DNA of 64,000 nucleotides from JACCVL01 sp963704295 (GTDB taxonomy: Bacteria; Actinomycetota; Actinomycetes; Propionibacteriales; Nocardioidaceae). The DNA lies in assembly GCA_963704295.1 (NCBI GenBank), contig OY969884.1, positions 2,480,001 through 2,544,000 of the forward strand. Reading direction: 5' to 3'. Every line of letters begins with the position of its first letter. Position 1 is the first letter of the stretch. A program made the translations under genes and the position numbers. The notes below the pieces were generated by a model that saw nothing but the letters and a program-made list of their open reading frames with translations, was not told the DNA's origin and ran no database searches. Of this stretch, positions 26,164-34,946 are shown piece by piece.

Positions 26164-26883
26164 TCAGTCCGCGGAACGGCGCAGACCCTGCGACAGCCGC
26201 TCCGCGGCAGCCAGCACCGCCGGCGCGTGCTGGCGCCCTGGCTGTCGGCTGAGCCGCTCCACCGGGCCGGACACCGAGACCGCGGCGATCACCTTGCCGG
26301 ACGGCGAGCGGACGGCGGCCGAGACCGACGCAACACCCTGCTCGCGCTCGCCCACGCTCTGCGCCCAGCCGCGCTTGCGCACACCCGCCAGCGCGGTCGC
26401 GGAGAACGCGGAGTGCTGCAGCCCGCGGTGCACTCGCTCGGGGTCCTCCCATGCGAGCAGTACCTGGGCGGCCGACCCGGCGTTCATCGTCAGCTGTGCC
26501 CCGACCGGGACGGTGTCGCGAAGCCCGGTGGGTCGCTCGGCTCCGGCGATGCAGATTCGGACGTCACCTTGCCGGCGGAACAGCTGGGCCGACTCACCGG
26601 TGATGTCGCGCAGCCGGGCCAGCACGGGCCCGGCGGTTGCAAGGAGCCGGTCCTCGCCCGCGGCGGCGGCGAGCTCCCCCAGCCGCGGGCCGAGCACGAA
26701 CCTCCCCTGCAGGTCGCGACCCACCAGCCGGTAGTGCTCGAGGGCGACCGCGAGTCGGTGCGCCGTGGGCCGGGCGAGCCCGGTCTGCTGGACCAGCCCG
26801 GCCAGCGTGGTCGGACCGCCCTCCAGAGCGGTCAGAACCTGGGCGGCCTTGTCAAGCACACCGACTCCGCTAGTGTTGTCCAT
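26164..26883 (-). CDS. IclR-family regulator divergent from leuCD (NdgR/LtbR type)
   Basis: A 239-residue IclR regulator. The N-terminal winged helix (residues about 5-65) includes VLDKAAQVLTALEGGPTTLA and GLARPTAHRLAVALEHYRLV; the C-terminal effector domain ends with GVASVSAAVRSPSGKVIAAV. Its divergent position before leuC is the conserved setting of NdgR (Streptomyces) and LtbR (Corynebacterium), regulators of leucine and other amino acid genes. ATG 26883 has CAATAT 6 bases upstream on its strand, suggesting a leaderless mRNA. Confidence 0.9.
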   Translation of the reverse strand: MDNTSGVGVLDKAAQVLTALEGGPTTLAGLVQQTGLARPTAHRLAVALEHYRLVGRDLQGRFVLGPRLGELAAAAGEDRLLATAGPVLARLRDITGESAQLFRRQGDVRICIAGAERPTGLRDTVPVGAQLTMNAGSAAQVLLAWEDPERVHRGLQHSAFSATALAGVRKRGWAQSVGEREQGVASVSAAVRSPSGKVIAAVSVSGPVERLSRQPGRQHAPAVLAAAERLSQGLRRSAD

Positions 26884-26940
26884 AGGGCGATATTGCCGTC
26901 TCGCATGCTGGTATGCAAGTTCGTCTAGGAGGGTGTCCGG
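26884..26940. promoter_or_regulatory. iclR-leuC divergent operator/promoter region
   Basis: This 57-base gap contains GCAT-N6-ATGC (26903-26916), flanked by TTGC (26893-26896) and GCAA (26915-26918), a nested inverted repeat suitable for an IclR dimer. On the minus strand CAATAT lies 6 bases before the regulator ATG. On the plus strand TATGCA (26912-26917) may be the leuC -10, and AGGAGGG (26927-26933) is its Shine-Dalgarno. The operator would overlap both promoters. Confidence 0.6.
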
Positions 26941-28347
26941 ATGGGCTCCACGCTCGCCGAGAAGGTATGGGAGCAGCACGTCGTCCGACGCGCGGCCGGG
27001 GAACCGGACCTGCTCTACGTGGACCTGCACCTGGTGCACGAGGTCACCAGCCCGCAGGCGTTCGACGGGCTCCGGATCGCCGGGCGCCGGGTGCGCCGCC
27101 CGGAGCTGACACTGGCGACGGAGGACCACAACATCCCGACCGTCGACCTCGACGAGCCGATCGCCGACCCGGTGTCGCGCACCCAGGTCGAGACGTTGCG
27201 CCGCAACTGCGCTGAGTTCGGGATCCGGCTGCACCCGCTCGGGGACGCCGACCAGGGCATCGTGCACGTCGTCGGTCCGCAGCTCGGGCTCACCCAGCCG
27301 GGCATGACCGTCGTCTGCGGCGACTCGCACACCTCCACGCATGGCGCCTTCGGGGCACTCGCGTTCGGCATCGGCACGAGCGAGGTCGAGCACGTGCTGG
27401 CGACGCAGACCCTCCCGCAGGCACGCCCACGCACGATGGCGGTCACCGTCGAGGGCAGGTTGGCCGACGACGCCGGCGCCAAAGACCTGGTGCTCGCCCT
27501 GATCGCCCAGGTGGGCACCGGAGGCGGTCAGGGACACGTCGTCGAGTACCGCGGCGAGGCCATCCGCGCGCTGTCCATGGAGGCGCGGATGACGATCTGC
27601 AACATGTCGATCGAGTGGGGGGCGAAGGCTGGCCTGATCGCGCCGGACGACACCACGATCGAGTACCTGCGTGGCCGGCCGCATGCGCCGACCGGCGCGG
27701 ACTGGGACCGCGCGGTCGACGCCTGGCGCGCCCTCGCCACTGACGACGACGCGCTGTTCGACAGCGAGGTGCACCTGGACGCCGGCTCGGTGTCGCCGTA
27801 CGTGACCTGGGGGACGAACCCGGGCCAGGGCGTGCCCCTGTCGGGAACCGTGCCGCACCCGGACTCGTTCAGCTCCGACGCGGACCGCTCCGGAGCACGC
27901 CGCGCGCTCGACTACATGGACCTCGCCCCCGGCACCGCCATGCGCGACATCGCGGTGGACACCGTCTTCCTTGGCTCGTGCACCAACGGACGGATCGAGG
28001 ACCTCCGTGAGGCGGCGGACGTGATCCGCGGCCACGAGGTGGCGACCGGGACGCGGATGCTCGTCGTCCCGGGTTCGGTACGCGTGCTGCTGCAGGCCGA
28101 GGCGGAGGGCCTCGACGTCGTGTTCAAGCAGGCGGGGGCGGAGTGGCGCGGAGCCGGCTGCTCGATGTGCCTCGGCATGAACCCGGACCAGCTGCGCCCG
28201 GGCGAACGGTGCGCCTCGACCTCCAACCGCAACTTCGAGGGCCGGCAGGGCAAGGGTGGCCGCACTCACCTCGTGTCCCCGAGAGTCGCCGCCGCCACGG
28301 CTGTCCTGGGCCGGCTGGGTGCCCCCGTCGAGCTGGAGGTGGGCTGA
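26941..28347 (+). CDS. leuC: 3-isopropylmalate dehydratase large subunit
   Basis: LeuC (468 residues) is the aconitase-type Fe-S subunit that isomerises isopropylmalate and, for the citramalate route, citramalate. Cluster Cys residues are in FLGSCTNGRIEDLR and GAGCSMCLGMNPDQL; substrate residues lie in TVVCGDSHTSTHGAFGALAF. ATG 26941 is 7 bases after AGGAGGG. leuD starts 2 bases after its stop. Confidence 0.97.
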   Translation: MGSTLAEKVWEQHVVRRAAGEPDLLYVDLHLVHEVTSPQAFDGLRIAGRRVRRPELTLATEDHNIPTVDLDEPIADPVSRTQVETLRRNCAEFGIRLHPLGDADQGIVHVVGPQLGLTQPGMTVVCGDSHTSTHGAFGALAFGIGTSEVEHVLATQTLPQARPRTMAVTVEGRLADDAGAKDLVLALIAQVGTGGGQGHVVEYRGEAIRALSMEARMTICNMSIEWGAKAGLIAPDDTTIEYLRGRPHAPTGADWDRAVDAWRALATDDDALFDSEVHLDAGSVSPYVTWGTNPGQGVPLSGTVPHPDSFSSDADRSGARRALDYMDLAPGTAMRDIAVDTVFLGSCTNGRIEDLREAADVIRGHEVATGTRMLVVPGSVRVLLQAEAEGLDVVFKQAGAEWRGAGCSMCLGMNPDQLRPGERCASTSNRNFEGRQGKGGRTHLVSPRVAAATAVLGRLGAPVELEVG

Positions 28348-28349
28348 GC

Positions 28350-28982
28350 ATGCAGCCGTTCACCGTGCACACCGGCACCGTGGCCCCGCTGCGGCGCAGC
28401 AACGTGGACACCGACCAGATCATCCCGGCGGAGTTCCTGAAGCGGATCACCCGGACCGGCTTCGAGGACGGCCTGTTCGCGGCCTGGCGCCAGGATCCGG
28501 ACTTCGTCCTCAACCGCCCCGAGCATGCCGGTGCCAGCGTGCTGGTTGCCGGGCAGGACTTCGGCACCGGGTCGTCGCGCGAGCACGCGGTCTGGGCGCT
28601 GCTCGACGGCGGCTTCAGGGTCGTGGTCTCGCCTCGGTTCGGAGACATCTTCCGCAACAACGCGGCGAAGGCGGGGCTGCTCGCGGTGGAGGTCGACCCG
28701 GCCGTGGTCGAGGAGCTGTGGTCACGGGTCGAGGCGGACCCGGCGACCCGGGTGACGGTCGACCTGGAGGGACGGACGATCACCGTGCCCGGCGGTCCGA
28801 CTGCCGTCTTCGATATCGACGAGCACACCCGGGGACGGTTGCTCGAAGGGCTTGACGACATCGCGGCGACGCTTTCGCACGAGGCCGAGATCAGTGCCCA
28901 CGAGGGGGCTCGGGCGAGCTGGAAGCCGCGTACGCTTCCTCTCGCTGCCGTGTCCGGTCAGGCCCAGATCCCTGTGCCATAA
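28350..28982 (+). CDS. leuD: 3-isopropylmalate dehydratase small subunit
   Basis: The 210-residue swivelling domain of isopropylmalate isomerase. It begins MQPFTVHTGTVAPLRRSNVD and has the NVDTDQIIPAEFLKRI motif and GQDFGTGSSREHAVWALLDG with substrate-phosphate or carboxylate contacts. It forms a heterodimer with LeuC. It lies 2 bases after leuC, so expression is coupled. Confidence 0.97.
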   Translation: MQPFTVHTGTVAPLRRSNVDTDQIIPAEFLKRITRTGFEDGLFAAWRQDPDFVLNRPEHAGASVLVAGQDFGTGSSREHAVWALLDGGFRVVVSPRFGDIFRNNAAKAGLLAVEVDPAVVEELWSRVEADPATRVTVDLEGRTITVPGGPTAVFDIDEHTRGRLLEGLDDIAATLSHEAEISAHEGARASWKPRTLPLAAVSGQAQIPVP

Positions 28983-29104
28983 GGAGATTCGGTCCCTCGG
29001 ACGATCTCGGTGGTGGGACCCAACTGCGCTGCCGCCACGGGTCCTGCGACCCGCCGGAATGGCTCCGAGTGACACAATCCGTGCGCAGTTTCGGCGTGTA
29101 GCGT

Positions 29105-29133
29105 TTGTCACAGCAGCCAGGAATCCCTACGGT
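29105..29133 (+). promoter_or_regulatory. hup promoter
   Basis: TTGTCA (29105-29110) and TACGGT (29128-29133) are spaced by exactly 17 bases, a strong housekeeping-type promoter. The transcript would have a leader of about 40 bases ending with AAGGGAAG before the GTG. The rest of the 199-base leuD-hup gap holds nothing else I can identify. Confidence 0.7.
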
Positions 29134-29181
29134 GCAAGGCAGTCGGGCAGGGGCTCGACAGCGTTCACGAAAGGGAAGCCA

Positions 29182-29868
29182 GTGAACAAGTCCGAGTTCA
29201 TCGACAAGCTCGCCACGCACTACGAGGGCAACAAGAAGGCTGCGTCGCAGGCCCTCGACGCCGTCCTCGACACCATCACACGTGAGGTGGCGCGGGGCGA
29301 GAAGGTCGCCATCACCGGGTTCGGCGCCTTCGAGAAGGCGGTTCGTCCGTCCCGCATGGTGCGCAACCCACGGACCGGTGAGCGGATCCGGGCCAAGAAG
29401 ACGTCGGTTCCGAAGTTCCGTGCGGGCGCCGAGTTGAAGGCCGTGGTGTCCGGCGCCAAGAAGCTGCCGAAGGTGACCGTCGCCCGGGCGACCAGCACCG
29501 CGGCCGCCGCTGCGGGCACCGCCAAGCGCACCGCAGCCAAGTCGACGACCAGCGGAACCAAGAAGACGGCTGCAAAGAAGAGCACCGCCAAGAAGAGCAC
29601 TGCCAAGAAGAGCACCGCCAAGAAGACCAGCCCGGCGAAGAAGTCCACCGCCAAGAAGAGCACCGCCAAGAAGACCAGCCCGGCGAAGAAGTCCACCGCC
29701 AAGAAGTCCACCGCCAAGAAGACCACCGCCAAGAAGACCAGCCCGGCGAAGAAGTCCACCGCCAAGAAGTCCACCGCCAAGAAGACCAGCCCGGCGAAGA
29801 AGAGCAGCACCAAGAAGACCGCGGCGAAGAAGAGCACCGCGAAGAAGAGCACCGCGCGCAAGCGCTGA
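29182..29868 (+). CDS. hup: HU-family DNA-binding protein with histone H1-like lysine-rich tail
   Basis: A 228-residue nucleoid protein. Residues 1-95 are a canonical HU fold (NKSEFIDKLATHYEGNKKAA, FGAFEKAVRPSRMVRNPRTG with the DNA-bending arm). Residues about 96-228 are almost entirely Lys, Ala, Ser, Thr and Pro in repeats such as KKSTA and KKTSPA, like mycobacterial HupB. The GTG start follows AAGGGAAG. It compacts the chromosome, and the tail binds DNA non-specifically. The tail repeats are encoded at about 29,572-29,868. Confidence 0.96.
   Translation: MNKSEFIDKLATHYEGNKKAASQALDAVLDTITREVARGEKVAITGFGAFEKAVRPSRMVRNPRTGERIRAKKTSVPKFRAGAELKAVVSGAKKLPKVTVARATSTAAAAAGTAKRTAAKSTTSGTKKTAAKKSTAKKSTAKKSTAKKTSPAKKSTAKKSTAKKTSPAKKSTAKKSTAKKTTAKKTSPAKKSTAKKSTAKKTSPAKKSSTKKTAAKKSTAKKSTARKR
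29572..29868 (+). repeat. tandem Lys/Ala-rich coding repeats in hup
   Basis: Near-identical short units coding KKSTA and KKTSPA recur along the 3' half of hup, with AAGAAG and ACCGCCAAGAAG as common bases. They are in frame and coding, not a mobile element or CRISPR. Unit number is likely to vary between strains by slippage. Confidence 0.7.
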
Positions 29869-29883
29869 CGACCGACTGACGAC

Positions 29884-29907
29884 GGGCCGCACCCTCCGGT
29901 GCGGCCC
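29884..29907. terminator. bidirectional terminator after hup
   Basis: GGGCCGCACC (29884-29893), loop CTCC, GGTGCGGCCC (29898-29907): a perfect 10-bp stem between hup and the convergent cold-shock-like gene. No clear T-run, but the position fits termination from both sides. Confidence 0.7.
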
Positions 29908-29911
29908 ATCG

Positions 29912-30169
29912 TCATGTCGGGTCGTCGTCACCCGGTGACACCGTCCAGACGTGCACGAGCCGGACCACGGGCGTCGGCCCCCCGCAGTCCAGGTGGACCA
30001 GCACGCGCTGCCCTCGCCTCAGCCCGGGGGTCGTGGAGGGCCGCAGCGTGCCGGCCGGTATGGCAAGCGCCACCCCGTCGTCGAGCAGCACCGAGCCCGT
30101 CCGCGTTCGTCGGTCGAACTCCGCGACAGTTCCCTGCCGGCGCAGGCCGGAGCCGCGATCAGTCGCCAC
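29912..30169 (-). CDS. small cold-shock-domain-like protein
   Basis: An 85-residue protein with a beta-barrel pattern resembling a cold-shock domain: GTVAEFDRRTRTGSVLLDDG, AIPAGTLRPS, then LRRGQRVLVHLDCG. The aromatic RNA-binding motifs of true Csp proteins are not well conserved, so nucleic-acid binding is uncertain. It overlaps the end of cofC by 11 bases on the same strand and probably shares its transcript. Confidence 0.6.
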   Translation of the reverse strand: MATDRGSGLRRQGTVAEFDRRTRTGSVLLDDGVALAIPAGTLRPSTTPGLRRGQRVLVHLDCGGPTPVVRLVHVWTVSPGDDDPT

Positions 30170-30785
30170 CCAGCACCCGACCGGTCGCCGCGCCGACGCC
30201 GAGCCTGCGCACCTCGGTCAGGTGGCGGTCGGTGTCGACGTCGCGAGACGCGCGGTCCAGCCCGGCCGCGTCCAGCGCCACCACGCCGTCGGCCAGGTGC
30301 CGAGTCAGCGACCCGGGACCGAACTGGGGGCGCGGTGGCGTGCCGGGCAGGCCGGTGAGCACGGTGCTCCCGCTTCCCTCGCGGTCGGCCAGGACGGCGC
30401 GCGGCACCAGTGCGGCGCGATCCAGCACGAGGGCGACGTCGACCGCGCGAAGGGACGGGAGGTCCGCCGGCACCACCAGGACCGCCGCGGCCGGGTGCCG
30501 GGTGACCGCCCAGGCAACGCCTGCCCGAGCGGCCTGGTTGAGCCCACCACCAGGCGGCTCCGGCAGAACGTCGACCTCGGGTGCCGCGACCGCGGAGGCG
30601 AGCGTGGGATCGCCGCACACCACCACGACCCGCTGGATCCGGGGCACCGACCGCAGCGCGGACACGGTGTCCAGGGCGAACGCCATCGCCAGCGATCGCC
30701 GGCGATCGTCCGACCCCACGGCCAGACGGGATTTCGCCGCGGCCAGCGCCTTGACCGGCACCACCGCGACCCAGGGAGTCGTCAT
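30159..30785 (-). CDS. cofC: 2-phospho-L-lactate (or phosphoenolpyruvate) guanylyltransferase
   Basis: CofC (208 residues) activates 2-phospholactate or PEP with GTP, an early step of coenzyme F420 synthesis. It has the nucleotidyltransferase start WVAVVPVKALAAAKSRLAVG, VVVVCGDPTLAS, VLVVPADLPSLRAVDVALVL (metal Asp) and ADREGSGSTVLTGLPG. ATG 30785 follows GGGAGG on the minus strand. F420 use is typical of actinobacteria. It is divergent from plsC. Confidence 0.92.
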   Translation of the reverse strand: MTTPWVAVVPVKALAAAKSRLAVGSDDRRRSLAMAFALDTVSALRSVPRIQRVVVVCGDPTLASAVAAPEVDVLPEPPGGGLNQAARAGVAWAVTRHPAAAVLVVPADLPSLRAVDVALVLDRAALVPRAVLADREGSGSTVLTGLPGTPPRPQFGPGSLTRHLADGVVALDAAGLDRASRDVDTDRHLTEVRRLGVGAATGRVLGGD

Positions 30786-30870
30786 CGTCTCGATCCTCCC
30801 ACCACGGCCACTAGAGTCAGGGCCCCGCCGAGGGCGGGGCATCGACTGGGAGACGGAGGGTGAGTCAACG

Positions 30871-31656
30871 GTGGCCCGCAAGGAACCTCGTGGCCTGGCG
30901 CTCGGCTTCTGTGTCCTCCTGCTCCGGCCGCTGCTGATGCTGGCGACCCGGCGACGCTGGCGGGGCATGGAGCACCTCCCCGTCGGCGGCTTCGTGTTCG
31001 CCGCCAACCACATCTCGCACACCGACCCCTTCCTGTTCGCCCACTTCGTCAACGACGCGGGGTACGCCCCGCACTTCCTCGCCAAGGAGTCCGTCATCCG
31101 GCTGCCTCTGGTCGGCCGGCTGCTGCTGGCGAGCGGGCAGATCCCGGTGCGGCGGGAGACCCGCTCGGCCGCACAGGCGTACCGCGACGCCGTGACAGCG
31201 GTCCGGCGGGGCCACTCCGTCATCGTGTACCCGGAGGGCACGCTGACCCGCGACCCCGGGCTGTGGCCGATGGTCGGCAGGACCGGCGCTGCGCGCATCG
31301 CGCTGGAGAGCGGCTGCCCCGTCATCCCGTGTGCCCAGTGGGGGGCGCACCGGTTGTTGCCGCCCTACGCTCGCCGACCACACCTGGTTCCTCGGCCGGT
31401 CAACGAGGTGCTGGCCGGACCCGCGGTCGACCTGTCCGACCTGCAGGACCAGCCGATCTCGAGCGAGGTGCTGTACGAGGCCACCGAGCGCATCATGGCT
31501 GCGATCACCAGCCTGCTGGGGCAGCTCCGGGGCGAGGAGCCGCCGCGGGTACGTTTCGACCCACGTCGGCACGGAGTGCCGACCACCGGCAACCCGGACC
31601 CCCGCCGATCGCGGCGCTGGGCCAGAGCCCCGCACCGACAGGGAGAGCGACCATGA
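30871..31656 (+). CDS. plsC: 1-acyl-sn-glycerol-3-phosphate acyltransferase
   Basis: A 261-residue PlsC-type acyltransferase making phosphatidic acid. Motif I is NHISHTDPFLF with the catalytic His/Asp, then the RETRSAAQAYRD region and motif III YPEGTLTRD. GTG 30871 follows GGAGGG at 10 bases. A promoter-like TAGAGT (30812-30817) and a hairpin (GCCCCGCC/GGCGGGGC, 30822-30840) lie upstream. It overlaps gpsA by ATGA; together they form a phospholipid-precursor unit. Confidence 0.94.
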   Translation: MARKEPRGLALGFCVLLLRPLLMLATRRRWRGMEHLPVGGFVFAANHISHTDPFLFAHFVNDAGYAPHFLAKESVIRLPLVGRLLLASGQIPVRRETRSAAQAYRDAVTAVRRGHSVIVYPEGTLTRDPGLWPMVGRTGAARIALESGCPVIPCAQWGAHRLLPPYARRPHLVPRPVNEVLAGPAVDLSDLQDQPISSEVLYEATERIMAAITSLLGQLRGEEPPRVRFDPRRHGVPTTGNPDPRRSRRWARAPHRQGERP

Positions 31657-32651
31657 CGCACGTGGCGGTCATGGGCGCGGGTTCGTGGGGCACGGCGTTC
31701 TCCCTCGTCCTCGCCGACGCCGGCAGGGAGGTTCGGCTCTGGGGCCGGCGCGCCGAGCTCTGCGAGCGGATCACGGCCACCCATCAGAACCCGGACTACC
31801 TGCCGGGCGTGCTGCTTCCGGACACGGTCGTGGCTTCGCACGACCCACGGGTCGTCCTGGCCGACGCGGAGGTGGTGGTGCTCGCGCTGCCGTCCCAGAC
31901 CCTGCGCGAGAACCTCGCCCCCTGGACCGGCCTGCTACGTGCGGACTCGGTGCTGGTGAGTCTGATGAAGGGCGTCGAGCTCGGCACCGCCAAGCGGATG
32001 AGCGAGGTGATCGCCGAGGTCACCGGTGCCGGTCCGGATCGCGTCGGCGTTGTCAGCGGGCCGAACCTGGCACGGGAGATCGCCGCCCGCCAGCCCGCGG
32101 CGAGCGTGGTCGCCTGCGCCGACGCGGAGGTGGCCGAACGGCTGCAGGAGCTCTGCCACACCGGGACGTTCCGCCCGTACACGATCACCGACGTGGTCGG
32201 CTGCGAGCTGGGCGGGGCGACCAAGAACGTCATCGCGCTCGCGGTCGGGATGGCGGCCGGCCTCGGCTTCGGTGACAACACGACCGCCTCGGTGATCACG
32301 CGCGGGCTCGCGGAGACAGGTCGGCTCGCCGAGGCAGCCGGAGCCGATCCGATGACCCTGTCCGGGCTCGCCGGTCTCGGTGACCTGGTGGCGACCTGCT
32401 CGTCGCCGCTGTCCCGCAACCGCACGTTCGGCGAGAAGCTCGGCAGTGGCATGAGCGTCGAGGACGCGGTGCGGTCCACCCGGCAGGTGGCCGAGGGGGT
32501 CAAGTCGTGCGAGTCCTTGGGCGACCTCGCCGGCAAGCATGGCGTCGACATGCCCATCGTGGAGCACGTCGTCCGTGTCGTGCGCGGCGAGCTGACGCCG
32601 GAGCAGATGCTCCGGTCACTGATCTCGCGGGCCGCGACCTCCGAGCGCTGA
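31653..32651 (+). CDS. gpsA: glycerol-3-phosphate dehydrogenase [NAD(P)+]
   Basis: GpsA (332 residues) reduces dihydroxyacetone phosphate to sn-glycerol-3-phosphate, the backbone for phospholipids. The dinucleotide motif VAVMGAGSWGTAFSLVLADA is at the N-terminus, SGPNLAREIA follows, and the catalytic Lys is in GGATKNVIALAVGMAAGL. Adjacent plsC uses its product. Confidence 0.96.
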   Translation: MTHVAVMGAGSWGTAFSLVLADAGREVRLWGRRAELCERITATHQNPDYLPGVLLPDTVVASHDPRVVLADAEVVVLALPSQTLRENLAPWTGLLRADSVLVSLMKGVELGTAKRMSEVIAEVTGAGPDRVGVVSGPNLAREIAARQPAASVVACADAEVAERLQELCHTGTFRPYTITDVVGCELGGATKNVIALAVGMAAGLGFGDNTTASVITRGLAETGRLAEAAGADPMTLSGLAGLGDLVATCSSPLSRNRTFGEKLGSGMSVEDAVRSTRQVAEGVKSCESLGDLAGKHGVDMPIVEHVVRVVRGELTPEQMLRSLISRAATSER

Positions 32652-32664
32652 CGGCCGCCGGGCG

Positions 32665-33762
32665 TCAGCCGGACGAGGTCCTCGCCGGCTTCCCGAGCGT
32701 GTCCAGGGCACGGGCCAGGTCGGCCCACAGGTCCTCGACATCCTCGACACCGACCGACAGTCGGACCAGATCCTCCGGGATGGAGGCGACCTCGCCCTTC
32801 CACCGGCGTCGCCGCTCCAGTGAGGACTCGACGCCGCCGAGGCTGGTGGCGTGCACCCAGACGCGGGTGTCGTGCACCAGCAGGTCGGCGGCCACCGCAC
32901 CACCGGTCAGCTCGATGGCCACGATCCCCCCGAACCCGGGGTAGCGGACGCGGCGAATCGCGTCGTGGTCGGTGAGCCGCTCCGTCAGGGTGCGGGCGTT
33001 GGCCTCCGCGCGGTCCACCCGCAGGGCGAGGGTGCGCATCCCGCGCGTGGCCAGCCAGGCCTCGAGAACCCCGGGGACCGCACCGGCCGTCCGCCGTCGC
33101 TCGTCCAGCGCTCGCCAGGCCTCGTCGTCGCGGGTCACGACGGCTCCGAGCACCGCGTCGGCGTGACCGGACAGGTACTTCGTCGCCGAGTGCAGCACGA
33201 CGTCGGCTCCCAGATCCAGCGGCCGCTGCCGCAGCGGGGTGGCAAAGGTGTTGTCCACGACGCAGGTGGCCCCGGCCTCGTGCGCCGCGGCCGTGAGCGC
33301 CTCGATGTCGGCCACCTCGACGGCGGGGTTGGTCGGCGACTCCAGCCACAGCAGCGCAGCTCCGTCGAGCGCCCGCACCACGGCGTCGGTGTCGGTCACG
33401 TCCACGGCGCGCGCGGTGAGCCGGCCGCGGCTCTGCGCCGCCGACAGCTGGTGCCACACCCCGAGGTAGGCGTGCCGCGGAGCCACGACGGTCTCGCCCT
33501 GGCTCACCAGGTCGAGGATCGTGGTGGCGGCCGCCATCCCGGACGAGAACGCCAGACAGCGCCCGCCCTCGAGCGCGCCGAGCACCTGCTCGAAGGCCTC
33601 CCACGTGGGGTTCGCGTAGCGGCCGTACTCCCGGTCACCGCCGGCCACGAACACGCTGGCCGGAACCAGCGGCGCGTTCAGCGGGGCATCGGGTTCACGG
33701 GTCGGCCGGCCGGCCGTCACAGCGAGGGTGGACGGGGCGAGACCGTCGGTGTGGCTATCCAT
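32665..33762 (-). CDS. cystathionine gamma-synthase/lyase family PLP enzyme
   Basis: A 365-residue Cys/Met-metabolism PLP enzyme. The N-terminus has NAPLVPASVFVAGG and YGRYANPTWEAFEQVLGALE; LAFSSGMAAATTIL binds PLP phosphate, and the Lys is in SATKYLSGHADAVLG. The short C-terminal domain ends at LSVGVEDVEDLWADLARAL. It could be a synthase (MetB), lyase or O-acyl-homoserine sulfhydrylase; residues visible here do not decide. It is convergent with gpsA and divergent from ddl. Confidence 0.88.
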   Translation of the reverse strand: MDSHTDGLAPSTLAVTAGRPTREPDAPLNAPLVPASVFVAGGDREYGRYANPTWEAFEQVLGALEGGRCLAFSSGMAAATTILDLVSQGETVVAPRHAYLGVWHQLSAAQSRGRLTARAVDVTDTDAVVRALDGAALLWLESPTNPAVEVADIEALTAAAHEAGATCVVDNTFATPLRQRPLDLGADVVLHSATKYLSGHADAVLGAVVTRDDEAWRALDERRRTAGAVPGVLEAWLATRGMRTLALRVDRAEANARTLTERLTDHDAIRRVRYPGFGGIVAIELTGGAVAADLLVHDTRVWVHATSLGGVESSLERRRRWKGEVASIPEDLVRLSVGVEDVEDLWADLARALDTLGKPARTSSG

Positions 33763-33794
33763 GACGACATTGTCGCGGCCGCTACTGTCGCCCG

Positions 33795-34940
33795 GTGACG
33801 ACGCCCCCCGACGAGCTCCGAACGCGCGGCTCCGACCGGATCCGGGTGGCGGTGGTGTTCGGGGGTCGCTCCAGCGAGCACGGCGTCTCCTGCCTGACCG
33901 CCGCCGACGTGATCCGAGCCCTGGACCCGCACCGATACGAGGTCGTCCCGGTCGGCATCACGCACGACGGCCGCTGGGTGCTGGAGTCGGGCGACCCGCA
34001 CCGGTTCGCCATCACCGACGGCCGGTTGCCCGAGGTGGACGGTGGCGGCGCCACCGTCGCGTTGCGGCCGGCCGACGAGGGCGGCCTCGTCGTCTCCGAG
34101 CCGGGGGCGGTGCCGCGGGCGCTGGGTGAGGTCGACGTGGTCCTGCCGCTGTTGCACGGCCCCTGGGGGGAGGACGGGACCGTCCAGGGACTGCTCGAGG
34201 TCGCCGGCGTCCGCTACGTCGGTGCGGGCGTGCTGGCCAGCGCGATCGGCATGGACAAGGAGTTCATGAAGCTCGCGCTCGCGGCCGCCGGGCTGCCGCA
34301 GCTGCCGTACGTCGTGATCCGGCCGGACCGGTGGCAGCGAGAGCCCGACGCCGTACGCAAGGACGTGGCCGCACTCGGCCTCCCGGCGTTCGTCAAGCCG
34401 GCACGTGCGGGCTCTAGCTTCGGCATCACCCGGGTGGACCGCCCGGAGGACCTGGAGGAGGCCATCACGGCTGCCCAGGCCCACGACCCGAAGGTCGTCG
34501 TGGAGAGCGCCGCCCTCGGGACCCGGGAGGTGGAGTGCGGCGTGCTCGGGGGGACGGGCGACGCCCGGCCCGAGGCCAGTGTGGTCGGCGAGATCCGGAT
34601 CGACCCGGGGTCCGGGCACGCCTTCTACGACTTCGAGGCGAAGTACGTCGACGGCTCGGCGGGTCTGCAGATCCCGGCCGACCTCGACGCCGAGACCGCC
34701 GAGCAAGTCCGCCGCTGGGCGGTCGACGCCTTCGAGGCGATCGACGCCGAAGGACTGGCGCGGGTGGACTTCTTCGTCCTGCCGGACGGCAGCGTGCTGG
34801 TGAACGAGCTGAACACGATGCCCGGGTTCACCCCGACGTCGATGTTCCCCCAGCTGTGGGCTGCCTCCGGGCTGACCTATCCCGCGCTGGTCGACCGGTT
34901 GCTGCGGCTCGCTCTCGACCGCGACACCGGGCTGCGCTGA
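33795..34940 (+). CDS. ddl: D-alanine--D-alanine ligase
   Basis: A 381-residue ATP-grasp ligase joining two D-Ala residues for peptidoglycan. It has RVAVVFGGRSSEHGVSCLTA, LPLLHGPWGEDGTVQGLLE, MDKEFMKLALAAAGLP, KPARAGSSFGITRV and NELNTMPGFTPTSMFP. TACTGT (33783-33788) is 6 bases before GTG 33795, pointing to a leaderless mRNA. Confidence 0.96.
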   Translation: MTTPPDELRTRGSDRIRVAVVFGGRSSEHGVSCLTAADVIRALDPHRYEVVPVGITHDGRWVLESGDPHRFAITDGRLPEVDGGGATVALRPADEGGLVVSEPGAVPRALGEVDVVLPLLHGPWGEDGTVQGLLEVAGVRYVGAGVLASAIGMDKEFMKLALAAAGLPQLPYVVIRPDRWQREPDAVRKDVAALGLPAFVKPARAGSSFGITRVDRPEDLEEAITAAQAHDPKVVVESAALGTREVECGVLGGTGDARPEASVVGEIRIDPGSGHAFYDFEAKYVDGSAGLQIPADLDAETAEQVRRWAVDAFEAIDAEGLARVDFFVLPDGSVLVNELNTMPGFTPTSMFPQLWAASGLTYPALVDRLLRLALDRDTGLR

Positions 34941-34946
34941 GCCTCG

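Noticed and set aside
29572..29868. hup repeats as a CRISPR-like array
   Set aside because: Units are in frame, contiguous and coding for a Lys/Ala tail; there are no spacers.
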